Below, piece after piece: positions 55,620-63,186 of a stretch of 64,000 nucleotides of DNA (the first letter of the stretch is position 1; every line of letters begins with the position of its first letter). This DNA is from Halorubrum trapanicum (GTDB lineage: Archaea > Halobacteriota > Halobacteria > Halobacteriales > Haloferacaceae): the NCBI RefSeq assembly GCF_017873555.1, contig NZ_JAGGKE010000004.1, forward strand, positions 62,001-126,000, given 5' to 3'. The notes below the pieces were generated by a model. It was given only the letters and a program-made list of their open reading frames with translations, searched no databases and was not told the DNA's origin. The translations under genes were made by a program, and so were the position numbers.

Positions 55620-56780
55620 GTGACCGACGACGCACACGCGGGCGGGTCGGCGGAGAGAGCGTCGACCAAACCGCACGAGCGACGACGCGAGCGAACCGCG
55701 CGGCGGCTCGACGCGGTCGACGCGGCGGGGCTGGTCGCGTTCCCGAGCCGCAACCTCGAATACCTCACCGGCTTCGCCGAGGAGCCGGGCGAGCGGCACT
55801 TCTTCCTCGTGCTCCCGGCCGCGAGCGCGAGCGACCCGGAGCCGGCGCTGCTCGTCCCCGCGCTGTACGAGACGCAGGTCCGAGAGGCGACGAACGTCGC
55901 GGAGATCCGGGCGTGGAGCGACGGCGACGACCCGGTCGCGGCGGCGCGCGAACTGCTCGCCGACCGGGGACTCGACGGGGGACGGCTCCTCGTCGACGAC
56001 ACCATGTGGGCGCGGTTCACGCAGGACCTCCGCGCGGCGGCCCCGGACGCGACGTGGGGGCTGGCGAGCGAGGCGCTCGCGGACCTCCGGGTGCGGAAGG
56101 ACGAGGCCGAACTGGCCGCGTTACGCGAGGCGGCCGCGGTCGCGGACGCCGTCGTCGGCGACCTCCGCGAACTGGGGGCGGACGCGGTCGGCATGACGGA
56201 GGCCGCCCTCGCCGACTGGATCGCGGACCGACTGGCCGAGCGCGGCGGGCGCGGCGTCAGCTTCGAGACGGTCGTCGCGGCGGGCGAGAACGGCGCGAAG
56301 CCCCACCACGGCCACGGCGACCGCGAGATTCGGGCGGGCGAGCCGGTCGTCCTCGACTTCGGGACGCGCGTCGACGGCTACCCCTCCGACCAGACGCGGA
56401 CGCTCGTGTTCGACGGGGAGCCGAGCGAGGCGTACGCCGAGGTCCACGAGGTCGTGCGAGAGGCGCAGGCCGCCGGCGTGGAGGCGGTCGAACCCGGCGT
56501 CCCCGCGTCGGCCGTCGACCGCGCCGCGCGAGAGGTCATCGAGGCGGCGGGGTACGGCGACGCGTTCGTTCACCGGACCGGCCACGGCGTGGGGCTGGAC
56601 GTCCACGAGGAGCCGTACCTCGTCGCCGGGAACGACCGCCCCCTGGAGCCGGGAATGGTGTGCTCCGTCGAACCGGGGATCTACCTCGACGGGCGGTTCG
56701 GCTGTCGGATCGAGGACCTCGTCGTCGTCACCGAGGACGGCTGCGAGCGCCTGAACCGGACCGACCGCGGCTGGGAGTGA
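55620..56780 (+). CDS. M24 family Xaa-Pro peptidase
   Basis: A 386-residue aminopeptidase P/prolidase-like enzyme. The creatinase N-terminal domain (about 25-150) precedes the pita-bread fold. Metal ligands are visible: VLDFG and SDQTRT (Asp), HRTGHGVGLDVHEEP (His), CSVEPGIY and RIEDLVVV (Glu). GTG start, with the TATA box CTTATATAC 25 bp upstream, so leaderless. Confidence 0.88.
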   Translation: MTDDAHAGGSAERASTKPHERRRERTARRLDAVDAAGLVAFPSRNLEYLTGFAEEPGERHFFLVLPAASASDPEPALLVPALYETQVREATNVAEIRAWSDGDDPVAAARELLADRGLDGGRLLVDDTMWARFTQDLRAAAPDATWGLASEALADLRVRKDEAELAALREAAAVADAVVGDLRELGADAVGMTEAALADWIADRLAERGGRGVSFETVVAAGENGAKPHHGHGDREIRAGEPVVLDFGTRVDGYPSDQTRTLVFDGEPSEAYAEVHEVVREAQAAGVEAVEPGVPASAVDRAAREVIEAAGYGDAFVHRTGHGVGLDVHEEPYLVAGNDRPLEPGMVCSVEPGIYLDGRFGCRIEDLVVVTEDGCERLNRTDRGWE

Positions 56781-56911
56781 TGGGCGCGAGACCGACGGGT
56801 CGGCGTCGAGTGGACGGCGGAGAACGCGACGCAAAAGCGCGGAGACCGGCGTGCCGAGCGTCGACACGCGAATACGGGAGTCGTGTGCCTGCGCCCCCAA
56901 CCGGAGATTAC

Positions 56912-56953
56912 GGCCGGATAATATAACAGTATTACCGAATTATTTTGGGTGTG
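56912..56953. promoter_or_regulatory. AT-rich island with inverted repeat
   Basis: A sharp AT-rich stretch in a 306-bp gap (56781-57086) without a gene. It contains TAATATAACAGTATTA, whose outer 5 bp form an inverted repeat, and then GAATTATTTTGGG. It could be a regulator-binding site or strong promoter for an unseen short RNA to the right; the next gene has its own box near 57056. Confidence 0.4.
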
Positions 56954-57086
56954 TTCGCACAGTCGGACCGAGGCTTCGGGGCATCCTCGCGGGGACGTGG
57001 GACCGTCAGTCGCGGGGGCGCGGTGGTTCGGCCGGGACGCGGGCGGCATCGAAACCATTAGTGTCGCCCGAGCGGAACCGCGACGC

Positions 57087-57389
57087 ATGAGCGACACCGA
57101 TGCGGACGAGGGGGACGAGGAGGCCGAATCCGAGCCGGCCGTCGAGCTGGGTGAGGGACCGGACGTGGCCGGGGAGCCGGTCGCCCGCGTCGCGTCGCGG
57201 CTCACCTGGCCCGCGACGCGCAGCGACGTCCGCGAACAGGAGGGCGACGCCGAGCTCCGGACGCCCGACGGTCCCCGCGCGCTCGACGACGTGCTCGCGG
57301 AGAGCGAGGTCCCGCTGTTCGAGAGCCGGAGCGAGTTCGTTCAGGAAGTCGAAGAGGTCGTCGGCCGCGGTCCCGTCGCGACCGAGTAG
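57087..57389 (+). CDS. DUF5789 family protein
   Basis: A 100-residue acidic protein. The conserved part is SRLTWPATRSDVREQEGDAE followed by LRTPDGPRALDDVLAE and FESRSEFVQEVEEVV, a pattern typical of haloarchaeal DUF5789. Function unknown. Confidence 0.8.
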   Translation: MSDTDADEGDEEAESEPAVELGEGPDVAGEPVARVASRLTWPATRSDVREQEGDAELRTPDGPRALDDVLAESEVPLFESRSEFVQEVEEVVGRGPVATE

Positions 57390-57451
57390 CGGGACGCCGC
57401 CTCGACCGCGCTCGGCGCGGACTTTTTACTCGGTCGGCGCGGAGTTCGACC

Positions 57452-57898
57452 ATGGCGATTCCGTTCGACCCGCACGAGCTGGACCCCGAGGAGTACGGCG
57501 AGACGCGAGCGACGCTCTCGACCGACCACGAGTCGGCGATCGAGCGCGTCCGCGAGGCGTGCCTCGACGAGGGGTTCGGAATCCCCGTCGAGTTCTCCCC
57601 CTCGGAGCTGCTCAACGAGAAGGTGGACGCCGACCGCGACCCGTACTACGTCCTCGGCGCCTGTAACCCGCGGATGGCGAACCGCGCGCTCGACGCGACC
57701 GACGGCCGGATCGGCGGACTGTTCCCCTGTAACATGATCGTCCGCGAGGTCGAACCCGGCACGCAGGAGGTGTACCACGTCTCGATCATGAAGATCGCTC
57801 GGCTGCTCGGTCTCCCGGTCGACGACGAGGAGATGGACGCGATCATCGACGACACCGGCGAGATGGTCGACGCCGTCTTCGCCGAACTGGAAGAATAG
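57452..57898 (+). CDS. DUF302 domain protein
   Basis: A 148-residue protein with the DUF302 pattern: ESAIERVREACLDEGFGIPVEF, YYVLGACNPRMANRALDA and GLFPCNMIVREVEPGTQEVYHV. DUF302 proteins are small soluble proteins sometimes linked to metal or redox stress. Repeat E follows. Confidence 0.85.
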   Translation: MAIPFDPHELDPEEYGETRATLSTDHESAIERVREACLDEGFGIPVEFSPSELLNEKVDADRDPYYVLGACNPRMANRALDATDGRIGGLFPCNMIVREVEPGTQEVYHVSIMKIARLLGLPVDDEEMDAIIDDTGEMVDAVFAELEE

Positions 57899-57954
57899 AC
57901 GGCTGTCGGCGGCGTCCCTTCTACATGAGCACTGCGACGCCAAGAGTGATATCG

Positions 57955-58310
57955 GCGGTGGCGCGTGCCGACGAGCGCCCGAAGGGTGCGAGTCGCACGC
58001 GCGAGGTCGCCGGCGCTACGCGCCGGCTGCCAGAGGGACCTTCGGTCCCTCGCTGGAGTCGGCCGACCGAAGGGAGGCCGACGAGGCTGGGGAGGCGTGA
58101 GGTGCTGTGCGGAGCGGTGCGGGGCGGGACTCAAAGGGGCAGTCACGAGGACGAAGCACGGCGACGCAAGCACTGGAAGGAGCGAGCGCAGCGAGCGACT
58201 GAAGCGCACAGCGAGCCGCGCGAGTCCTCGTGACTGGGGCTTTGGAGGTGTTCACCGTCGATTCACGCTCAGAAATTTATAAGCGAGCGGCCGGGGGTTC
58301 GAGAGCAGCC
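57955..58310 (+). repeat. Structured repeat element, copy E
   Basis: P1 pairs 57961-57968 with 57995-58002 around a GCGCCC/GGGTGC hairpin (G-T wobble where B has G-C). Module 58006-58055. P3 7-bp stem 58058-58064 with 58076-58082. Core from 58083 with GAGGCTGGGGAGG and GGGACTCAAAGGGGCAG. P4 perfect 13-bp stem 58140-58152 with 58224-58236. Tail GGGGCTTTGGAGGTGTTC to 58256, then a second tail-like unit preceded by TTTATAAGCGAGCGG (58275-58310). The gap to 58381 otherwise holds a small GTTCA/TGAAC inverted repeat near 58326-58343. Between convergent genes. Confidence 0.85.
58006..58055 (+). repeat. Nested two-hairpin module in copy E
   Basis: GTCGCCGGCG...CGCCGGCTGCC and GAGGGACC/GGTCCCTC hairpins between P1 and P3. 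Nearly identical to that in A; copy B lacks a module at this junction, where it reads GCGCGAGGGAGTC without interruption. Confidence 0.8.
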
Positions 58311-58381
58311 ACCGCCATTCTGTAATCGTTCACTTACAAATGAACATCGAGGGCCTCAAAGCCGCTCACCACTCCGAAACC

Positions 58382-59617
58382 CTACCCCCCCTCCCCGACC
58401 TCATCCGACGCGTCGCGCTCCAGCCACGAAGTCGCGATCGACTCGAACGGCGCGGAGTACCCCATCAGCGTCGTTCCCAGCACCGCCATCACGAGCACGT
58501 AGCCGACCGCGAACGCGTTGATCGTCCCCGCCAAGACCGGGTCGAACGTCCCCGCATTCGCGCCGGTGACCGCGACCGTCGCGATGATCAGCGAGAACTC
58601 GCCGCGGGTGGTCATCCCGAGTCCGACCCGGGTCGACCGGCGGGCGTCGAGGTCGAACGCTCGTCCGGCGAGGTAGCCGGTGACGACCTTCGTCGGCGTG
58701 GTCACGACGACCGCGAGCGCGACGAGGGCCGCGACGTCGGCGAACAGCGCGGGATTCGTGACGAGTCCGATCCAGAAGAAGAACACCGCGGCGAACACGT
58801 CCCGAACCGGCTCCAGAATCGTCTCGATCGTGTGCGCCTGCTCGGTCGCGGAGAACGCCATGCCGACGAAGAACGCCGCGACCGCCTCGCTGACGCCGAG
58901 CGCGAGCGCCGCGCCGGCGACGAACACGACCGTCGCCACGGCGCGCAGCACCACGAACTCCCGGTTGTCGGTCGCGACCAGCCTGTCGAAAAGCGGGGTG
59001 CCGAACTGGACGACCGCGAGCAGCCCGACGATGAACCCGAGCGCGATGCCCACGTCGGTCGCGGCCGCGGCGACGTCGCCGCCGCCGAGCACCAAGGCGG
59101 ACGCGACCGAGAGGTAGACGGCGATGAACAGGTCCTCGTACACCAGGGTTCCGAGCATCGGCTCCGCCTCGTCGTTGGCGATCCAGCCGAGGTCGATGAG
59201 CGACTTCGTGATCACCGCCGACGAGGAGATGTAGACGATCCCCGCGACCAGGAACGCCGGGAGGAACGCGCCGAAGACGAGCCAGCCGAGGACGAGTCCG
59301 GCCCCGAAGTTCGCCAGGTCGATCGTTCCCGCGGTCCCGATCGGGCGCCATCGGGCGAACAGCCGGTCGAGGTTGAACTCCAGCCCCAGGAAGAAGAGGA
59401 GGAAGACGATCCCCAGCTCCGCGCCGAGCGAGATGAACTCCGTCTCGGGGACGTAGACGGTCCCGACGGCGGGAAGAGCGACCCGACCGAGGACGAACTC
59501 CCCGAGCAGCATCCCGACGAGGATGTACGCGGGTATCACGGACTGCCCGAGGCGGTTCGCGACCGCGCCGGCGACCGCGACCGCGACGAACATGACGCCG
59601 ACGTCGAGCAGCGCCAC
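58382..59617 (-). CDS. Cation:proton antiporter, CPA2 (KefB-like) family
   Basis: A 411-residue membrane protein with about 12 helices. Conserved parts are QSVIPAYILVGMLLGEFVLG, GLEFNLDRLF, YISSSAVITKSLIDLGW (the ion-binding TXX..D-like region) and GMTTRGEFSLIIATVAV. It lacks a cytoplasmic TrkA-N domain; the regulatory part is the separate gene upstream. GTG start. Probably exports K+ or Na+ in exchange for H+. Confidence 0.88.
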   Translation of the reverse strand: MALLDVGVMFVAVAVAGAVANRLGQSVIPAYILVGMLLGEFVLGRVALPAVGTVYVPETEFISLGAELGIVFLLFFLGLEFNLDRLFARWRPIGTAGTIDLANFGAGLVLGWLVFGAFLPAFLVAGIVYISSSAVITKSLIDLGWIANDEAEPMLGTLVYEDLFIAVYLSVASALVLGGGDVAAAATDVGIALGFIVGLLAVVQFGTPLFDRLVATDNREFVVLRAVATVVFVAGAALALGVSEAVAAFFVGMAFSATEQAHTIETILEPVRDVFAAVFFFWIGLVTNPALFADVAALVALAVVVTTPTKVVTGYLAGRAFDLDARRSTRVGLGMTTRGEFSLIIATVAVTGANAGTFDPVLAGTINAFAVGYVLVMAVLGTTLMGYSAPFESIATSWLERDASDEVGEGG

Positions 59618-59665
59618 TACCGATCACCCCCGACGCGGTCGGTCGCGTCGGTCGAGGCGACCGTG

Positions 59666-59755
59666 GTGACCGGGACGACCGGGGCGGGCGAGTCGGACGG
59701 TGCGGGCGAGGTGACCGGGACGACCGGTGCGGGCGAGTCAGACGGTGCGGGTGAG
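59666..59755. repeat. 45-bp tandem repeat (2 copies) between antiporter genes
   Basis: Two adjacent 45-bp units (59666-59710 and 59711-59755) beginning GTGACCGGGACGACCGG, differing at three positions. They occupy the 160-bp space between the antiporter and its regulatory subunit. Confidence 0.85.
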
Positions 59756-59777
59756 TCGGCTCCGAGGGAGCCGCCGC

Positions 59778-60260
59778 TCATTCGGTGAGGATCTCCTCGA
59801 ACGCCGCGCAGTTCTCGCGGGTACCGACCCCGATGAGGGTGTCGCCCTCGCAGAGGGTGGTCCCGGCGCCCGGGCTGTCGAGCACCTCCTCTCCGCGCTG
59901 GATGGCGACGATCGCGAGGCCGGTCCGGTTACCGATGTCGGCGCTCTCCAGCGTCTCGCCGACGAGCGGGGACCCCGGGGGTAGCTCGTACCACTCCAAG
60001 AGGATTCCACCGGGGAGCGTCGTCTCTTGGGTGTCCGGCTCGAACGGCTGGAAGTGCGCCCCCTCGATGATCGACCCGATCGTCCGCGCGAGGTCGTCGG
60101 AGAACTCGAACGCCTTCTCGGAGTCGGCGTCCGGGCCACTCCGCCGGAACACCTCTCGCTTTCCGGTGTTGTGGATGACGACGATCATCTCCTCGCCGCC
60201 GCCCAGTTCGATCTCGAACTTCTTCCCGACCCCCGGGAGGTCGGACTCGGTGATCGTCAT
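59778..60260 (-). CDS. Antiporter regulatory subunit with TrkA-C domain
   Basis: A 160-residue protein like KhtT. N-terminal part TITESDLPGVGKKFEIELGG is followed by an RCK-C (TrkA-C) domain near residues 85-155 with GSPLVGETLESADIGNRTGL and EGDTLIGVGTRENCAAFEEIL. It would gate the antiporter just downstream in response to a ligand. Start ATG 60260. Confidence 0.87.
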   Translation of the reverse strand: MTITESDLPGVGKKFEIELGGGEEMIVVIHNTGKREVFRRSGPDADSEKAFEFSDDLARTIGSIIEGAHFQPFEPDTQETTLPGGILLEWYELPPGSPLVGETLESADIGNRTGLAIVAIQRGEEVLDSPGAGTTLCEGDTLIGVGTRENCAAFEEILTE

Positions 60261-60427
60261 ACGGACACGTGCGACCCCACGGTAATATGTCTGTACGTCG
60301 GGCGGGAGTCGCACCCGGATCAGTCCGAGGCCTCGATCAGTCCGAAGCCCCCACCAGTCCGAAACTGCGTCCGACGGGCGTCGGCCGCGCACCAAACGCT
60401 AAGTGGGGTGGGTTCGAGGGAAGCGGT

Positions 60428-60811
60428 ATGTGGCGCTCCCGAGGGAGCCGGGACCGGCGGACGGTGGTCTGTATCGCGTGCGGAGACTCGGTGCTGCGGG
60501 AGGACGCGCGCGAGTACGACAAGGAGGGCGACCGCTGGAACCGACGCGACAAGGAGTTCGAGTACCTCTGTGCCGACTGCGACGACGAGATCTCTCACCA
60601 GCCCCGCGACGGACTCGAATCGCTGATCTGCTCGATCGAGTCGGACGACCAGTCCACCGGGGAGTTCCTCGACCGCTACGTCGACGCCGTGGCGAGCGAC
60701 GCCGCCGATCGAACCGGGACGGATGGCGCGGGGGAACGACCGGACCGCGACCGCTTCGGCCGCGACTGTTCCGACCGCTCCGACCGCGACCGCTTCGACC
60801 GCGACCGATAA
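60428..60811 (+). CDS. Conserved haloarchaeal zinc-finger protein
   Basis: A 127-residue protein with CIACG...CADC pairs (VVCIACGDSVLREDAREYDK, FEYLCADCDDEISHQPRDGL), a zinc-ribbon-like unit of unknown role. The last 25 residues are a repetitive Asp/Arg tail (DRDRFGRD, DRDRFDRD). ATG start. Confidence 0.7.
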   Translation: MWRSRGSRDRRTVVCIACGDSVLREDAREYDKEGDRWNRRDKEFEYLCADCDDEISHQPRDGLESLICSIESDDQSTGEFLDRYVDAVASDAADRTGTDGAGERPDRDRFGRDCSDRSDRDRFDRDR

Positions 60812-60847
60812 TTCTACCTGTCGGGGCTCGGTATCCCGACCGTACGT

Positions 60848-61681
60848 ATGGACGCCCTCCACGAAGTAGCCGCGGCTTCCCTTCCCGTTTCGAGCGCGGT
60901 CGGCGCCGCCGACCCCGTTCCGACCGTAATCGGTACCGCCGCGCTGGTCCTCGGACTCGTGTTCCTCGCGTACGGCGCGAACGGGGCCCTCGACGCGGTC
61001 CGGGTCCTCCGAACGACCGCGACCGGTCCGGCCGGACTCGACGGCGCGGAGCGGCGGATCCGGGTCACTGGCCGGGCGGCGACGGTCGACGAGGAAACGC
61101 TTCCGTCGCCGTTCGGGGGCGACGCGTGTCTCTGCGTCGACTACGACGTCTCCGAGTTCCGCAGTCAGGGGAAGGGGCAGTCGTGGGTCACGATCGACGG
61201 CGGCGAGGCCGGGGTCCCCTTCCGTGTCGACGACGGCGGGACCGGGGTCCGCGTCGACCCCGCGGCGGCGACGTTCTCGTTCAAGGTCGACGAGAAGATC
61301 AAGCTCGACGCCGGCGAGGAGTCGCCGGAGCGCGTCCGGGGGTTCATCGACGCGGTCGACGAGGTCGACGCCACCGAGACCGGGTACGAGGTCGGCCCGC
61401 TCACGATCGGCGACGACCCGCGGCGCCGGTACGTCCAGCGGACGCTCCGCCCGGGCGACGAGGTGACGGTCGTCGGCGACAGCGAGGCGTTCCCGGACGC
61501 GCCCGTCGGCGAGGTGAAATCGCGGATCGCGGGCGGGGACCCGTTCGTCGTCTCGGACGCGAGCGCGCGGCGGACCGCGCTCCGACTGGTCGGTGGGTCG
61601 GCGGTTCCGGTCGTCCTCGGCGCGGTCGCGCTCGCGGTAGCGGGGCTGGCGCTGTCGCCCGTGGCGGCCGCGCTCGTCTGA
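60848..61681 (+). CDS. Membrane protein with GIDE-like domain
   Basis: A 277-residue protein with N-terminal helices (about 30-55), a soluble middle domain and two C-terminal helices (240-277). The middle part (RIRVTGRAATVDEETLPSPF, DACLCVDYDVSEF, FRVDDGGTGVRVDP, YVQRTLRPGDEVTVVGDSE) follows the layout of the GIDE/MULAN domain found beside eukaryotic E3 ligases and in some prokaryotes. This match is from memory and moderate. No RING domain is present. Confidence 0.6.
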   Translation: MDALHEVAAASLPVSSAVGAADPVPTVIGTAALVLGLVFLAYGANGALDAVRVLRTTATGPAGLDGAERRIRVTGRAATVDEETLPSPFGGDACLCVDYDVSEFRSQGKGQSWVTIDGGEAGVPFRVDDGGTGVRVDPAAATFSFKVDEKIKLDAGEESPERVRGFIDAVDEVDATETGYEVGPLTIGDDPRRRYVQRTLRPGDEVTVVGDSEAFPDAPVGEVKSRIAGGDPFVVSDASARRTALRLVGGSAVPVVLGAVALAVAGLALSPVAAALV

Positions 61682-61724
61682 GATTCGGTGTTCGGCGCGC
61701 CCCGCACTCGGCTGTGCGCCGATC

Positions 61725-61787
61725 GCTCGTCTCCCCGCCCGACAGGCTCGTCTCCCCGCCCGACAGGCTCGTCTCCCCGCCCGACAG
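61725..61787. repeat. 21-bp tandem repeat (3 copies)
   Basis: Three exact units of GCTCGTCTCCCCGCCCGACAG, at 61725-61745, 61746-61766 and 61767-61787, directly before the box TTTCTAAC of the RNB gene. Confidence 0.9.
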
Positions 61788-61818
61788 GCCTTTCTAACGG
61801 ACCCGCGTTGGTGGAGGT

Positions 61819-63120
61819 ATGTCAGACGACGAGCCGAAGCCCGGGTCCGCCGAGGACCAGGGCCCCGTGACGATCACGCCGGCGCTCGCGGACCGACTCG
61901 CCGAGAAGCGCGAGGAGCTGTTCGAGGAGTTCGAGATCCGCGACGAGTTCCCGAGCGAGGTCCTCCGCGAGGCGGAGGCGCGGACCGAGGGCGTCTACGA
62001 GGAGATCGAAGCCGAGATCGACGAGCGCGAGGACCTCCGCGACCTCACGACGTGGACCACCGACCCGATCGACGCGCAGGACTTCGACGACGCCATCTCG
62101 ATCGAACGCGAGGAGGGCGCCTACCGGCTGTGGGTCCACATCGCCGACGTGACCCACTACGTCACCCCGGACACCGCGATGTGGGAAGAGGCGGTCGAGC
62201 GCGCCAACACCGTCTACCTGCCCGACTACACGATCCACATGCTCCCGCCGGTGCTCGCCGAGACCGTCTGCTCGCTCGTCCCCGACGAGGACCGGCTGGC
62301 GCACACCGTCGAGATGGAGATCGACGACGAGACGCTCTCGTTCGAGGACATCGACATCTACAAGTCCGTCATCAACTCCGACGAGCGGCTCACCTACTCG
62401 GAGTGTGAGAACCGCCTCGAAGACCCCTCGCTCCCGCTGGGCGAGGAGAACACCCTCGCGTTCGAGCTCGCGGACCGCATGCACGAGCAGCGCAAGGCGG
62501 ACGGCTCGCTCGTCTTAAACCCGCGCCGCGACCGCGCGCACACCATCATCGAGGAGTCGATGCTGAAGGCGAACAAGGCGGTGACGCACACGCTGATGTG
62601 GGACCGCGGCGTCGAGGCGATGTACCGCGTCCACCCGCAGCCGACCCCCGACCAGTGGAACGAGGCGCTCAAGGAGATCCAGGAGCTGGACGGCGTCTCG
62701 ATTCCCGGCGACGCGTGGGGAGACGACCCGCGGAAGGCGGTCAACGCCGCCCTCGAAGAGTCGCCCGAGCGCCAGCTCAACAAGATCCAGCGCGCCGTAC
62801 TGAAGGTGATGCCACGAGCGAAGTACATGAACGACCCGTTCGGCGGGCACCACGCGCTCAACTTCGACATCTACGGTCACTTCACCTCGCCGATCCGACG
62901 GCTCTCCGACACGATCAACCACTGGATCGTCCACGAGAACGACGTGCCCGAGAACCTCCTCGAGCTCTGCGACCACGCCAGCGACAAGCAGAAGGACGGC
63001 GAGACCGCAGAGCGGCTCTACAAGCAGTTCCTTCAGGAGGAGGGCCTCGACCCGCACGCGGTCAACAACCGCGGCGTCGAAGTCGTCGAGAGCCCCGAGG
63101 AAGCGAAGCATACGGCCTGA
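61819..63120 (+). CDS. RNB-domain ribonuclease (RNase II/R family)
   Basis: A 433-residue 3'-5' exoribonuclease core. The catalytic acidic motif is TTDPIDAQDFDDAISIER; LPDYTIHMLPPVLAETVCSL, NPRRDRAHTIIEESML and HFTSPIRRLSDTINHW are diagnostic. The usual cold-shock and S1 domains are absent, so it is a minimal RNB protein, as in other haloarchaea. Archaea generally use the exosome, making this an added RNA-decay enzyme. TATA-like TTTCTAACG is about 27 bp upstream. Confidence 0.88.
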   Translation: MSDDEPKPGSAEDQGPVTITPALADRLAEKREELFEEFEIRDEFPSEVLREAEARTEGVYEEIEAEIDEREDLRDLTTWTTDPIDAQDFDDAISIEREEGAYRLWVHIADVTHYVTPDTAMWEEAVERANTVYLPDYTIHMLPPVLAETVCSLVPDEDRLAHTVEMEIDDETLSFEDIDIYKSVINSDERLTYSECENRLEDPSLPLGEENTLAFELADRMHEQRKADGSLVLNPRRDRAHTIIEESMLKANKAVTHTLMWDRGVEAMYRVHPQPTPDQWNEALKEIQELDGVSIPGDAWGDDPRKAVNAALEESPERQLNKIQRAVLKVMPRAKYMNDPFGGHHALNFDIYGHFTSPIRRLSDTINHWIVHENDVPENLLELCDHASDKQKDGETAERLYKQFLQEEGLDPHAVNNRGVEVVESPEEAKHTA

Positions 63121-63186
63121 AGCGTCGGGAAAGGGTCGTGAAGGGGGTCCGACGGCTGCCGCGGAGCGACCAGATTACTGCGGTCC

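Noticed and set aside
58280-58310. T-loop-like GGGGTTCGAG suggesting a tRNA
   Set aside because: No acceptor, D or anticodon stems can be drawn around it; it is the decayed second tail of copy E.
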